Below, piece by piece: positions 1 to 13,695 of a DNA stretch of 64,000 nt. The DNA is from Zerene cesonia (Eukaryota > Arthropoda > Insecta > Lepidoptera > Pieridae): the NCBI RefSeq assembly GCF_012273895.1, contig NC_052111.1:5146001-5210000 (forward strand), read 5' to 3'. The notes under the pieces were generated by a model that made no database searches, was not told where the DNA came from, and saw only the letters and a program-made list of their open reading frames with translations. The translations under genes and the position numbers were made by a program. Each line of letters begins with the position of its first letter. The first letter of the stretch is position 1.

Positions 1-2977
1 AAACACTCATCCACCCATCCTTATTCACAAACATTAACGCTTATTATAGAAATCTATTTTTTTCTTTTAAATATAAGAGCTATTTATGTTCAACTACGCT
101 CGTGTATTAAATAAAATATTTTTATTAAGAAGTTTTGTAGGAAACATCATCAAATTGCTCTATGAACCCTTACAATTTTACAGAATATTCTAGAATTAAA
201 TGAATAAAGGCTTAATAAATCAGTTTATAGCTAAGTCACACTTGAAAACTGCCCATATATCTATGGATCTAACGGCTTCGTAAAAAATTCGCGACAAACT
301 TATTATATGCCATTATGCTATTAATTTATAAAAAGACAGTGGCACATGATATAATTATGATAATGAGGCTCCGTCCACTGACCACGCGAATCGTATTAGG
401 TTGTTTGAGCAATTTTCCTACCACATATCATTATTTAAGTGCGGGGAATTCAAGGGGCGTTTTAATTGATACAATGTTAATTATCCATAATATCAACAGT
501 TAATTACAGACGTCGTCATTATTTTATCATAGAGTACCGAGTAGTTTGTCAGACGTACCTACTCAAAGGTATAATAAAACCTTGTGATAATAGAACTCGT
601 CGATAGTGTAACTTTTACTTTCTGTAAATTTTTCTATAATACAACGCACGAAATTTATAAGATGTGGTTATTAAAATAGATAACGTTCGTCGGTTATGAC
701 AAAACAATTTATTCAGATTATGATTATTAATAAATTAATTACGACAAAGTAAAAAATATTCGTATAAACCAATTTATAACCATACATCATCTGTAACTTT
801 ACTTTACTGAATATGTTGGCGTTTATTAATGTTTAAAATATTCTTGTATATTATTTATATTTCATGATACGTGCAAACAATAAAAATGAGAAGAATAGCA
901 TAAGTCTTATATATACTATAGCATCTTATGATATAAATAATACTATGAAGATAACTGGAATATAATATAAAATACATTGCAGATTGGATTATGACCCAAT
1001 ATTATACACCAGCGCTTCATTTTGTTTGGATTTTCAGAGGGGCCCTTGGTAATTAATTAGTGGTGATTAAAAAGAATTAAGATCAATTGTTTGTATGCAT
1101 CATAAGAATCCAAACTATTCATGCGTAATATTACTTCACAATGGCAATTTATTTTCCTTGTAACATTAAATACTTTACAAATTCAATTTATTTAAGCCAT
1201 TAAATGCAACATTTTGCAATGTAATGGCTACTATGCTTTCATCTTGATGATGTAATAAAAGCAGAAGTAACCCTTTCTCTCTGTTTGTTGTATATTCCAA
1301 GTTCAGCACGAAATGCTGATATTATTGAATTTTTCCTGTTCCGCCAAATAGTATCTTCGAGAAGGACTATCTATGATGACATAACACACATACAACATAG
1401 AAAAAAAAGGTAATTATTTACAAAATTCACACAAATTTGATTTTCAATTTGATCGCGAGAAGTCAACATATAGAAGCAGAAGCAAATACATATATATTGT
1501 GGCAGTAGGTGATTTCATGACCGAACAACAGATGACAGGTGTCAAATTCAGCCGCGGTTCTGATTGAGTTTTATGAGCTTGGGTTATCTATTCAATCCAA
1601 ATCTGTGATAACTTTATCTCTATCTCGTTGTACAACTTTTATTATCTTTATAATATACTTTTTCCGAAATCATTGCAACATTGCGCAATTTTTTTTAATC
1701 CGTGGTAATGTCGGTTTGTTGTTGGACGTTTGGTCTATTTACGCAACACTATATTTTTAACCTAAATTCATCCCGAGTTCTCAGTAAAACACTTAAATTC
1801 TTTTCATTCACTATTAGGTTATATTGCGATTGCAACAGGACTAATCAAAAAGGAAGGTTGCTGTCACGGCTCGGGTTTAGTTTAATAAAGTAGTTTAATT
1901 ACGAGCTCGGTTCTGGAACATTCTTGGATAATCCTATTTTCTGCAATCTTATTAGAGTATGTTTCTTTTTTCAAAATAAAAATTAAAGTACGTATTTCGG
2001 AATATTTACTAATTATTACTGTTGTCAATATATGAGTGAAGACAGAGATGTGGGGCAAAGGATTAAATAGTACATAGGTACATAAATTTAGACGGTCGGT
2101 TTACACTAATTTTAAATTCAGATCGAACTTATTGAATATAAAATATTGTTGGTATTTAATTTAAATATATTTACATAGTAACACTGAACATCGTTGTCCT
2201 ACGTCGGACTAGAGGTTATTAGTTAGATTAGTATAATATTATATATAATTAATTTTTCCTCTATTACTTATTTTAGTGGTAAATGGTAAATCTATGTTAT
2301 GACGATTTAAAAGTGCTTTTTAAAACGTCTTAAACTATTATTTATAAAATACAAATATACATTTTGATGCTTCTAGAATTAACTAGTACTTAGAGAAAGT
2401 ATATATTTTTTCTCTCTGTCTTGATAAAAAATATTCATAAGAGTGTTACTAATAGAGGCGCGGAATATCAAAATCAAAAAACAACTTCATTATATTAAAT
2501 AACCATTTAACAATATCGACATATGAATATGTTTATCGGTCATTTCATATAACGGTTTCAATTGAATATTTTCAAAATGTAAATTGGTAAGTGGGTAGAT
2601 AATTAATTCGTTTAGCGGTTGAATAAATAGAATGGTTGCACAACCAATTAGTATAATATGGCTATTATATTGAAATTGGCTGTTTTAGATTATCACATTG
2701 TTAAATAATATAATTTTCAAATGGTTGATGTTTCACGGGCATCGATCACATAAAACTATACAAACACAAAGTCGAGACTCGTTATCACTCTTTAATTTAT
2801 TCAAAATATAATTTACAACCAAACTAAAATAAACGTGTGTATCTGGACAACCATAAAGGCGTAACTCACAAAACATTATAAACACGCCAAGTTTTACAAT
2901 TTAATCAGTGTTGCTTGTACGGAAAAAGCAACTGTTTACATTATCAATATATATTAAAAATAAATAAAAGTACTCAC
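1..2977. other. No gene recognised; AT-rich intergenic or intronic DNA
   Basis: Both strands show only short open frames with no recognisable domain and no coding-like composition. If the minus-strand exon at 2978-3057 is real, this stretch is the start of its first intron. I see no clear repeat family here. Confidence 0.5.
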
Positions 2978-3057
2978 CACTGAGTGCAGTGACATATTCC
3001 CTCCATTTGCGGCTGATTATCATTGTTTATATTCACACAATTTCTTGTAAAAACCAT
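2978..3057 (-). CDS. Candidate first coding exon of an unidentified minus-strand gene
   Basis: Read on the minus strand, an ATG at 3057 opens a frame of 26 codons plus two bases that runs without a stop into a good splice donor (GTGAGTA at 2977-2971), so it would leave in phase 2. The peptide contains a Cys/His-bearing stretch, MEGICHCTQ, near its end and has no obvious signal peptide. I do not recognise the protein. The CpG-richer patch directly upstream (3058-3445) would fit a promoter and 5' UTR, which is the main contextual support. The next exon was not found and would lie below 2970 or outside the window. An 80-bp open frame can arise by chance, so this is a candidate. A non-coding first exon using the same donor is the main alternative. 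Confidence 0.35.
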
Positions 3058-3445
3058 TTATAATTGCTCTGTACCGGCTATACAGTCCATGTGGGCGAAC
3101 ACTGTGTCCGTATTGTGTTATGTTTTGGAAACGAGTATCTTCGTTCTAATATTAGATCCCCACGTGCTATTCGCGTTTCGCCGTGATCGTGAATGGTAAC
3201 TGATCGTTGGTCCGTGGTCGTGTTTATGCGGAATGAATTCTCATTTTGTTGACGGTTTCAGCTGTCAATATTTGCCAGCCGACGGCCGCTGCGGGGCGCC
3301 GCGAGCGTGTCTGTGCGCCGCCACAGATAAAACCACGCTGTATTTTGTGTTATCATTTATTGCGATCTGGCCAAAGAGACTGATAACGTCAGAGCCTCAT
3401 AGTCGAAGCGCATCGGTTAATTTTTATGTAAATCTTGCGAAAGAA
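3058..3445 (-). promoter_or_regulatory. CpG-richer patch, possible promoter / 5' UTR
   Basis: This interval is clearly richer in G+C and CpG than its surroundings, with the densest part at about 3275-3325 (GACGGCCGCTGCGGGGCGCC and following). It lies just upstream of the candidate minus-strand exon. No TATA box or unambiguous initiator was picked out. It could also drive transcription to the right. Confidence 0.35.
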
Positions 3446-4397
3446 GTGTAGCTGACTTTTCCCAAGTTGTTAACCTTTATCCATGTTTGTATTTCAAGGC
3501 ACCTTATCATTTTCTCATGTGAGTAGTTGTTTCTGGGACAATTATCGTAATATGTAGGTCTATGTCAGAACCTTGATCATTTGTTTTAATCGATAATGTG
3601 ATCTCTGAATAGGGAGTTAAGGATATTAGTAATCGTACTATAGATGTATATTATTGGATTTGTGTACAATTCAGTTAAATTTTCAAGTAGCTTTCCGCGG
3701 CTTCGCTCACGTGTACTATTTTGTAAGGTTCAATAAATGCTGCTGGCAAATATTGAAACGTGAACCGACAACAAAGTAAGGGAAAAAATGGTATATCTAT
3801 AAGGTAGATAACGTAAATTTATGAACAGTTAATTTTTTAATGATGATATTTTTACGGCTAGATGTGTATATTTCGTCAGCTATTTAGTAGAAAACCTACT
3901 TAGAAAACTCTTTTTCGAATATTGTTTTATATCCCTCGTTTTTATGTAAGTATGGATAGTCACCCCTACAATTATTTATATTTTAATAAAATGGGGCCCA
4001 TAAGTTATATTTAAATAAAAAATTGACCAAAACAAAATATTCAAATCTGCCCAGTGGTTTTACGCGATTAACATGTGTGTATACGTCATACAGGGAGTCA
4101 TACATACAAACTGCAAAGCTGATTCTATTTGAAAAAAAATAATCTTAATGGTCTGTTCATCGTAATTATTACAGATAATTTGAATTAATGCACAATTAAA
4201 ATACCACAAGGAAAGTGATTGTTTAATTATTAATTTTTTTTTAAATAATTTGGTCGGTACGATTTTATTATAATCAATTAATAGGAATGAAAAAAACGGA
4301 TATTGCTTTGTTGAGTTCAAAATTATTTTTATTAATTTGTTAAGTCTTTATAGCTAAGATATTAAAGCAAATAATTTTTACTTAACCATGCAATGCT
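3446..4397. other. No feature recognised
   Basis: AT-rich DNA without a coding frame, repeat family or RNA gene that I can identify. Confidence 0.5.
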
Positions 4398-4560
4398 ACT
4401 TATATTATAAATGCGAAAGTTTGTAAAGATGTGTGTGTGTTTGTTGCTTTTTCACGCAAAAACTACTGAACCGATTGCAATGAAATTTGGTACGTAGGCA
4501 GCTGGACAACTGGAATAACATATAGGCAACTTTTTGTGAAACCGCGGGGCGCAGCTAGTT
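4398..4560 (-). repeat. Short retroposon, GCGGGGCGCAGCTAGT family, reverse orientation, internally deleted
   Basis: It shares its ends and body with the copies at 12016, 31964 and 35140: a TATTATAAATGCGAAAG end, a GTGTGT run, TTTGTTGC, ACTGAACCGATTGCAATGAA, and the GC-rich end CCGCGGGGCGCAGCTAGT. Relative to the 12016 copy it lacks about 40 bases between ACTTTTT and GTGAAACCGC. The family looks like a SINE or LINE 3' end common in Lepidoptera (pattern recognition, not a search). Confidence 0.75.
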
Positions 4561-5641
4561 ATTTAATAATTGTATTAGTCAAATAATGTAAAAACTGCAC
4601 CGCCATATTATGTCTTTCATATAACTTTAAATTACTTATCAGTCATAGCTATATATATTTATATATTTTGTTTATTAATGGAGTCTTTGACCGAGGAATA
4701 TTCTTAGATAAATACTTTTTCGGCGAGTCTAAGGTGTTGGAGTATGTGTTCATGTTAAAATTATAAAAAAATGTGTGTTGTAAGAAAAGAGAAAAAATAA
4801 CATCGAGCAGATATATCAAAAAACAATGAAGAGGCATTTTTCACATACTAATTTGAGTCCGTACAATTTTTAGACAAATGGGTATAGGTGTGGAACTTTG
4901 CTAAAATTTATTCCTCACGCGATCTCGGACCAAGCTTAATTAAATTACTTTATAAGATCTATATGCGTTTGTTTGGTAATGAAATTTAATTTGTGGCCAC
5001 GTGTCTGGGTATACGCGAAAATTTCGCTTCGCTAACGAACAAACAATGTGAATTTATAGCACAACTGTAATCTTAATATGCAACTGAATAAATTACATTG
5101 GCCGTATACATTTAAAGCTATTAGTTAATTGGATGGCTTGCCGTGAAAATTTTCTGCTTCCTTATTTTACCGATAAAAGGTGTGTACTACGTATTTGTTA
5201 CGATTTTACGTTTGTTTTATTGTACAATTCATTGAATAAACATTTCTTTTCGATATCGATACCGACTCTTTATTATCTCCCAATTTTTTCTCATCAATAT
5301 AAAACTAGAATATCTATTGTATACTTTTATATGAAAGAGGTGACGCGTGTCGTTATAATGAGCTATTCTATAAAGTAGTGCGTTATTTTTTTTTCGTTTA
5401 AATTTTAGTTATGTACAACACATATGGATAAATAACATTAAATTGAATTATATATCCTATGTGCAAGGAAAAATGCTAGAACTTTGACTTAATTGCCGAA
5501 GCCTTACATTTTATGCAGTTTTCAAAATCCTTGCATCTGTATCAAGAATTTAAAACGCCCTTGTGTTTTCATGCATCGAAATTGCATTCAGACGAAATGA
5601 AAGGCGAAAAATTCAATGTTGCTTTAGTTATCTTTTTTCAG
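4561..5641. other. No feature recognised
   Basis: Only short AT-rich chance frames, including one of 81 codons at 5133-5378 with no domain. The last 20 bases form a pyrimidine-rich tract ending in TTTTTTCAG that could be a splice acceptor for the candidate exon that follows. Confidence 0.45.
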
Positions 5642-5715
5642 GCAATAATGAAACTGGGAAAATAGACGCTGAGGACACAAACGAGAAAGCAGTCTGGAGT
5701 CCCGACGCGACGTGA
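5642..5715 (+). CDS. Candidate terminal coding exon of an unidentified plus-strand gene
   Basis: A strong acceptor (pyrimidine tract then CAG, ending at 5641) is followed by two bases and 23 sense codons ending in TGA at 5713-5715. The frame is hydrophilic and more GC-rich than its surroundings, with acidic residues and a C-terminal KAVWSPDAT. An AATAAA signal follows 55 bases after the stop (5770-5775). No donor partner or upstream exon was identified, and I do not recognise the peptide. A chance open frame behind a fortuitous acceptor remains quite possible. Confidence 0.22.
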
Positions 5716-5769
5716 CACTTAATTTTGTTGATACGCTTGCCTCCTCTCTTCCAATGTGTATATTTTGTT

Positions 5770-5775
5770 AATAAA
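5770..5775 (+). terminator. AATAAA polyadenylation-like hexamer
   Basis: A canonical hexamer that would serve the candidate exon at 5642-5715. Such hexamers are frequent by chance in DNA this AT-rich. Confidence 0.2.
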
Positions 5776-8252
5776 TTATAAATTTCTTCTTTTTTTCAAT
5801 GACTCTTTATGGAGCTAAGTAGCTACATTTTAACACGCTTATATTTTATTTAAGCTAAATTATAATTGCTTTAAATCGTAAATTTTAAAAATGTTAAAAT
5901 TTATGTAAGTATGAAATAAGTAAATAATAAAAAATAAATAATAATAAATTATTCTTCGTCGATTTTGATCCGCTTTAAACGCATAGATTTAATTCAAAAC
6001 TTTGTACACTTATCAAGGACCGGTGACGGTACCATAATTTTGTGAGTTTATAATATTATCCCGATAAAGTTAACAAGGATTTAACAATTTCCTTACATAA
6101 ACTTTATATAAAGAGCAAGTGAGATATTTAGTTTATCCTATCATCAAAGCGCGTTTTTTAGTTATTTTTAACTAAGTTTAGAGTTAATTTTAGATGTTAC
6201 ATTTTATCCTCAAATGGCGTAATTTCTATCAAAGCCATTGGAATAGGGAACTCATAAGACTAAGTATTATATCATGGCAACAACCGATGACAATCATAGC
6301 TTGAGATGCAGTTGAATGAACATAATTAGTTGATCACAGTAAATTGACAATTAACTCGCTTGAAATCCAGATCTGATGAGTTTAAATGGTATACTTACGG
6401 ATGTAGGCCATTAGAAATAATTTTTTAAATTGTTATATTCTTCTCCTAAGTAGATTACGAATCATAACAAATTGATTGTTTCGTCGTCGAATATTGCTTC
6501 CGTCTATTTTATATGCAAGAAAATTAAAAATATGAGCGTGTCTAATCTAAAATACAATTTATTTTACAAGTGTTTTTCATATTGGCCTTATTGTTATCGT
6601 AAATTCAAATGTACCTTAATGATGGGTTGTTGATGATTATTTGCTCTTTAATTTAATAAATGTTATATTATATAAAGCAAATAAATATTATGCTAGGCCC
6701 AGTAAGGTATTTGTTCCACTGGAAACTAGAATCGATCACATGCGACTATATTTTATACATAAGTAAAGCTGAAAATTTCCCTTAGGATTGGAGTCGGGAA
6801 TGATTGATCGCAATCTAATACTCGGCACAAATGGAAGACTCGCTTTGATAAGTTTGTTAGGAATATACTTCTTCGGTCTTTTTGGGGTAATTATTCTTAA
6901 CCCGCCTATGATGGTTCTAGAAAAAAATCAACGAAGTATTGTCTGAAGTTTGTACCTTTTTATTTGATATTAAATACCAATATTATTTAATAAATCTAGG
7001 ATGATTATACTATTACAATTCGTAAAAAGGCATTGCAGCCAATTTTAAATACCCTTTATAACCCTTGACTACTAATGCCTTCTCGTTATGCCTAGTAACG
7101 CGATAATCATTTCCTTATGTGGTACCACAGATAACATAATATTAGTGTGGTACTAGTAGTGGTACCGAAAGTAGTCAGTCACATTCAATTTCTTGATAAG
7201 ATTTCGATGTTTCTAGAAACAAGTCAGTGAAACGAGATTTTGAAGCTTGAAAATGGACATGTGTTCTTTATTTGAACAAAACATTAACAATGCTAAGCTT
7301 AATTGCTGCTAAAGAAATTAAAATATCAACAACGTTACCTACGTACATGTAAAAACCCATAATATTGGGACTTTTTATAATAACAGAATAAAAACGATGA
7401 CGATCGTAAATAATAACACAATAATTGCTTTGGCACAAACCCAAACCGAGTTGAAAATTAACTTTGGACTATTATAGATTTGTCAAATATATTTATGTAA
7501 TTTACACAGTTGTGGTTAACCGTAACAGAAGTGTTCAAAGTAACAACTAAGATTTAACTTCGATAGTTTGTGTGTATACCTATTCTAAACTTAAGATAGT
7601 CAAAGGACGGCGCTTCAAGTTTGGTAATTTCACATAGTGACGTGCAAGCGCTAACTTTGTCAATCTATGTGATTAAGTTTAGATTACAAGTTTTGAATGG
7701 TGAAACAAATAAATTGTTTTGACGTATCGACTTGTGACTGCCGTCGTACATCTTAAATTAAAAGAAAAAATAACATGCTTCTATGCCCTTGAATGTGTAG
7801 ACACAATTGTGTCTACTAAAAATGCGTTTCTATTTTGTAAAGTACCAGTTCTGTTATCTACTTTTAAAAGAAAATGCTACAAGAATAAAATTAAAGTTTA
7901 ACTTAACAGGCTAACGTTGGTTCAGTAGAACTATGACTATGCACACAATGAAGAACTTTTCGAATCGCAGAACTATCCACGCATATACTAAGACGCATTT
8001 GTTTCGGCAGCCATAATTTGACCGTCACTGACTGTAATTATAGGGATGTCTAAGAAAATTTCTCAAAATTATAAGTTTCACTACTTTAATTTTTCTTTCG
8101 TATAGAATAGTTCCGTAATTATCAGAATAATCATTCTATTCGGTATTAATTGAATATGTATTAAGGATGTCGTTTTTTCAACAGTTTTTAGAACGCAGCA
8201 AAAATCTGGAAGATTTAATCTTCTAAGATTTTCGCCTTTCAAATTTGAATCA
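5776..8252. other. No feature recognised
   Basis: AT-rich, no coding frame with domain content, and no repeat family that I can name. Confidence 0.5.
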
Positions 8253-8410
8253 TCTATACTAATATTATAAAGCTGAAGAGTTTGTTTATTTGCGCTAATT
8301 TCAGGAATTAATTGTTCGTTTCGAAAAATTATTTCAGTTTTAGATAGCCCATTTATTGACGAAGGTTTTAGGCTATAAATGTACCACTGCTGAAGCCGGG
8401 GCGGACTGCT
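8253..8410 (-). repeat. Short retroposon, GAAGCCGGGGCGGAC family, reverse orientation
   Basis: It begins with ATACTAATATTATAAAGCTG and AAGAGTTTGTTT and ends in the GC-rich GAAGCCGGGGCGGAC. It corresponds in reverse to the copy at 47473 (CTCTTCAG, CCAGTAGTT, TAGCCTAAAGCCTT). Moderately diverged. Confidence 0.65.
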
Positions 8411-11400
8411 ATGTTTCTAATAAAAATCATGAAAATTTAAAATCAGAGATTCGGGTTTAAATTTTTACTATGGTATTTTTCATCTGCTAACTAATTTGCA
8501 CGAAATCATGAAATGAAATATTAACCCATTAATATTTTAATTGTACTGCAAAGAGATTTGTGTGAGGTCACGCCATTTACATAATTATAGAATCTGCATC
8601 CAATCAGCTAAAACTAAATATGCAACCGAATTGTTTTGTCCGAGTCTAGGCATTATTCATGTTTAAAAATAGAAATATAAGCGAAGTTGAACTATGAATT
8701 TAATTCGTGAATTTTAATAATCACATTTACTAGTTTCTTAGACTAGAAAAATTTATGTTTTATTTAAATACAAATTTGCCGCACGGTTTCTCAAGCGAAA
8801 AAACCATCGGGCAAAAGCAAATATTTCTATTGTTTATGTGGTATTCTAGTACGTAAGCTTTGTCACTGCGCAGTATCATCAAAATCCGTTAATGATCTTC
8901 GACTAAAAGAGTAATCAGACATCCATGCATTCTTACAAATTTTCGTGTTTATAATATTAATAGGATCAATAGGAAGTAGGAAGGCTATATCTAGAGCACA
9001 ATTTATCACGTTCTGCTACTTCGACATCTAAAAGTCTTCGTAATCATATATTGCAATATAAGGAAAAATTGAACGTTGAATTTTTATAAACATGACGGAT
9101 CAGCATGCAAAAATATAAGGAATAGGAAATATTTGCATAACTTTGTCATCGTCCGAAATCGATCTTCAGGGGAATTCTTAATGTTCATTGTGACCTTCGC
9201 ACAGACCTTGAAAGGAAAGGTGCGATCACATATTTGAAGACACAGCCTGGATGAGATATCGTACGTGATCTGATTAAGGAAACCCGATCTACTGAAGGTA
9301 ATATCAGCGAACGAAAATTACTCGGAGTGCTTCTTAATATTTCAGAATGGATATATGAGAATATTTAAGCCGCTTTCTATAAATAGGGATAGGATATAAT
9401 ACAGTAAGTACAGTTACATTATTTCATTCTATTTAGTCGTAATAGAGTAGTATTTATAGAGGTTAAATTGTATGATTTCGGTCGAGTTGTAATAAAAAAA
9501 AATAATTCATGCAGCATAATAATACCAATATATAATAATAATAATACCTTTTGAACAGTTAACTTTTATTATTCGTATTTAAAAAGTTAAAGAACCGCAA
9601 AGGAGCGGAATTTTCCTTCAAACATAAATTTCTATTCCAAAGATTAAAACAACGACTCTGATCACAGTATGCGAAAAGGGTCCCAAATTTGTCTTCGTTT
9701 GAGTCGACAAATCCGCTTAAGTTTCTTCTTTTGAACTAAGTATATTTATTTATTTATAAACGTTTCAACTAACTTAATTAATATATAATATATAATAATT
9801 AACGTGTAATTCTGCTAGAAGTATGTTCCAATTTTGATGATCGGTGATTTAGTTAATGGCAAAATCGATTAACTTTGACTAGAAACAATTCCTTAATTAC
9901 TAGTCCAAGATTGACGTATTTCGGAAGCATATTAAGATATCCAGCCGTGCTTTTTTTGTCCGAAGTCGAGCAGATATTTAGAGATAGATTAATTCAGTGT
10001 AATAAGCATTGTTTTACTATAAGTATAATTAACTATCAAATTCAATTGTTATCTACAAAGTTTATATAATAAAGGTAAAAGTCGGAATGAACTCGTAGTT
10101 ATCTTCATTGAAAAGTTGGCTCCCGTGACATCGAACATAGTTGTGCGATAATCAGGTGCTACCGTAGTGGGACAAAGGCGCCAGTCTCCGCAAACTGTTC
10201 AAAACTTGACAAACTTCAAATGCTATATCCGAACTCGAAATCGGTACCAAGTCGTTAAAGTTGCTATACCAAAATGCTGAAGATATCCGTACAAATCTCG
10301 ACATGAATGTGCAGAAAAATAATCTTATTACAAGATATCTAGCCCAACACTCCGATCAGATATTGATAAGTGTATTGTATTCTTGTAAATGGATGACTCG
10401 CGAATTTATATTTAATGAGCCATCACTTGTATGCACACTTCTTGACTTAATGTGTTATTACAGTTACTATAATTCGGAACGTAGGAATAACAAATATCAT
10501 ATCTTATATATGCCTAGAAAGTCATATTGTTTTCATATGTTGAGCTAAAATAAACTGTTATAGAATTACTTGAGTTAGAATTTAAGAAGTTAGAATAACA
10601 GCTTCAAAAACGATTTCTGCTATTTTTACGCTAAAGGAGTAAAGTTTTCAATAAACTATTGAAATATTTTTTCATTCATCTCTAAAATGTGACTATAAAA
10701 TAATACCTATAAGCAAACTACCCAAATTTGCATACTTATGCAACATTGGTATGTTTAATAACATTTATTTCAACATTTTATTACCTGCTTTATATGTATT
10801 TTATAATCGACTTCTGTATTTGACTAACTAAAATGGCCCTCAACACAATTAATCAATAAACTATTCCACTCGATATCCTTTTTCAACGATGTCTTAAATT
10901 CGAGTCGAATTCGCTGCATCAGAACCGACAACGTCATGACGTCACGTCCACAGCCTCACCGTTGCCGGTGGCGCCGTCAACCACGGTGATGCCAACACGT
11001 GGTGTTAGGTTGTTTCATCATCAGTCCATATACATATGATGATGATATGACCCGTTATGAGCCGTTGCGATGAGAATAATGCGCAGATAAATTAAAAAAT
11101 CTATTGACTTCTAGCACACTCGTCTGATCTAGAACCCTCCACTTTTTGATTTAAATCCGAAGCCTAACCACTGAGCCACTACTGCTCATTACTCTTCAGT
11201 CATCAGTTAGTATTTATTTTTTAATCAATAAACTTCAAAAGTAGTTTAAACTATTTAATAACATGTTGTGGTAAACATGACTTGTTGTCATGAATACTAA
11301 AACCACACTACTAAAACCGGGATATCGTGTTTCAAAGTAGGTACATATATTATTTTATTAAATGCTACAGCATGAATTAATCTTCAATGAGCATCGATAA

Positions 11401-12015
11401 TTCTAAGAACGTGAATCGAGAGCGGAACGAAAGTTAAGCGAGAATATAGTACAGTTGATGCGGAAGTGGAAATAGGGTGGAACAAAGCAATCTGCTGGGT
11501 TCAGTATGTCTAATAGGGTTCCGTTCAAGTGCACCTACATATGCACTATAGTAGCGTAAGGAAAAAAATACTTTATCTTAGTACTGTTCAATGAAGCATT
11601 GCAATTAACCAATCACAAATTGCCGAACAAAAGAGGTGACGTGGGTTATTAATATTAATAATGGACTGTTTGTGTTTCATACTTACTTGTATTTACTTAT
11701 TATTTATTATTCTGATGGGGTTATTTTAATAGATGGAGTGATCCAAAAGGAATCTACAATAACATATATTAAATTACTCCTACTTTAAGGAGTGCAATAC
11801 CGCGAGCACAGCAGTGTACAATAACATAAAACTAACAGAAATTCTGGAAGAAACAAGTACTTGTAGTTGATTACTAGCACTTTTATTTCAAAAGTTTATT
11901 GGCATATGATTGTGACAGCAAAGGGAGACACACCATTTGTGTATAATGAAAATAATAAACTGATATTACATTATACTTGAGCCACATCTTTAACCTGGAC
12001 CTGATTAATAAAAGT
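8411..12015. other. No gene recognised; contains a short GC-rich patch at about 10917-11030
   Basis: Mostly AT-rich unassigned DNA. The patch at 10917-11030 is GC-rich and partly open on the plus strand, but it has no splice-site pair or domain that would make it an exon. Around 11150-11190 a GAAGCCTAACCACTGAGCCA motif resembles decayed tRNA-derived repeat sequence. Confidence 0.45.
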
Positions 12016-12218
12016 CCTACTAATATTATAAATGCGAAAGTTTGTAAGGATGTGTGTGTGTGTTTGTTGCTCTTTCACGCAAAAACAACTGAACCGATTG
12101 CAATTAAATTTGGTATGTAGATAGCTGGACAACTGGAATAACTTATAGGCTACTTTTTATCCCGATATTTCTACGGGATATAGACTTACGCGGGTGAAAC
12201 CGCGGGGCGCAGCTAGTA
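12016..12218 (-). repeat. Short retroposon, GCGGGGCGCAGCTAGT family, reverse orientation, near full length
   Basis: The most complete reverse-oriented copy. It runs from CCTACTAATATTATAAATGC through a GTGTGTGTGT run, the GAACCGATTGCAAT block and CCCGATATTTCTACGGGATA to the GC-rich end at AGCTAGTA. A short piece of a related family (GGCGAAGCCGGGGCGAACAC) follows at about 12244-12268. Confidence 0.8.
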
Positions 12219-13523
12219 GACTATATATGTACCGAATGTATATATGGCGAAGCCGGGGCGAACACCTAGTGTTTTAATAAAGGTGCATATGTCACCGCAA
12301 AAGCGTTAGTTAAAAATACATCTTTAGAGAAAGTCAAAATCTAACGAAAAATAATGCGTTAAAGTGTAAGCAAATGCTGCAGATCTATCGTCAGTTTGCA
12401 ATCACATGAGTTAGATAGATATAATCTAATGGTCTTTTTTCTATCTTGTGGCGACACACTATCTACAAATACCTTTGACATCAATATCTTAGTGACGTAA
12501 TAAAAAAAATGAAAAATAAAAACTGTGCAGACATTTCATCGGTCAGATGTTTCAGCAATGTATGAACCTCACTGGCTACATATGTAGGTATATCTGAACT
12601 AATCGATAACTCTACGAGATTATATGAACTGTAATCTATATCGTATAAAATGAAGCCAATTTTACAAGATTCAGCAGCGTGCCGATTTAGCTATTGATCA
12701 GATATTTTGAGAGAAGCAACCCCTGTAATGTGGACGGTACTCGTAAATTTGACCTTTTATGGCGCATTAAATTGTCGATAATACGAGTCGATGCGTCTGG
12801 TATAGGTATATAAAGATGTTGCCTTTTGGTATCGTAAAATTTTGCTTGTAATATTCATTTATAATTTGCTACGATTTTTTCCAGAAAATGCTGCAAAAAT
12901 GTTCTGGTTAATTCAATTCTAAAACTCACTAAATAAAGAGAAAATATGTTTATTTTCATCATACAAATTATTATATAGCTACAAAAAGATGTTTCTGTGA
13001 TTAATTTATTCGATTGATATCTATTCGTGACCTGTAACTATATCACAGAGCTTTATTAATTCGATAGAAAAAGGGAACGGATAATGAGAAAATAGTCACA
13101 ACGTCCCACATTACTTCTCAGGGCCGTTTTCTTGAATAGTGAAAACCCACACAGGAGCCACGGCCCACGATAAACATGCTTATGAAATTCAATCAAAACC
13201 GAGATTCAGACTCTAAGGAAAGTTTAGAAGAACCAAATTTTTTCACATATAAGCGAACTATATACAAGTACATGGCAATATTGACATGAAATTGGAATAA
13301 AGGTCCACTATAAATAAATTGCTTAGGGCGTTAAGCTCGCTCAGCCCGGAGCTGGAGGTTCCCTAAGATCCGATAAAGCCGTCGTTTTTCTTCGATAATC
13401 CAGAAAAAGTGTAGGCAACCGCCATTTACTTGAAAACGACGAGACTATCTATTACAGATACAGTCTGACTAACTTCGAGATAAGTAATTAATATGACATA
13501 ACAAGTACATATAAACATCTTCT
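12219..13523. other. No gene recognised
   Basis: Unassigned AT-rich DNA. A slightly GC-richer stretch near 13325-13400 has no coding frame or RNA-gene signature that I can support. Confidence 0.45.
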
Positions 13524-13695
13524 ATATATAACACAATGACACAATGTTAGTTACCATACTCTTCCGAAACGGTTGTACCGATTCTTATGAAATTTTGTGT
13601 GTATATCGGGTAGGTGTAAGAATCGGCCAAAATCTATATTTCATACCCCTAAATGAGAGTAAGGCAGAACAACGTTTGCCGGGCCAGCTAGTATA
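13524..13695 (-). repeat. Short retroposon, GCACCCGGCAAACGCTG family, reverse orientation
   Basis: It matches in reverse the tandem pair at 40145-40503: CGAAACGGTTGTACCGATTC, ATGAAATTTTGTGTG, AAGAATCGGCCAAAATCTAT, and the end AACGTTTGCCGGGCCAGCTA. Diverged, and terminated by an AT-rich tail. Confidence 0.7.

Noticed and set aside
10917..11030. GC-rich exon
   Set aside because: Partly open frames exist, but there is no convincing acceptor-donor pair, domain or neighbouring exon.
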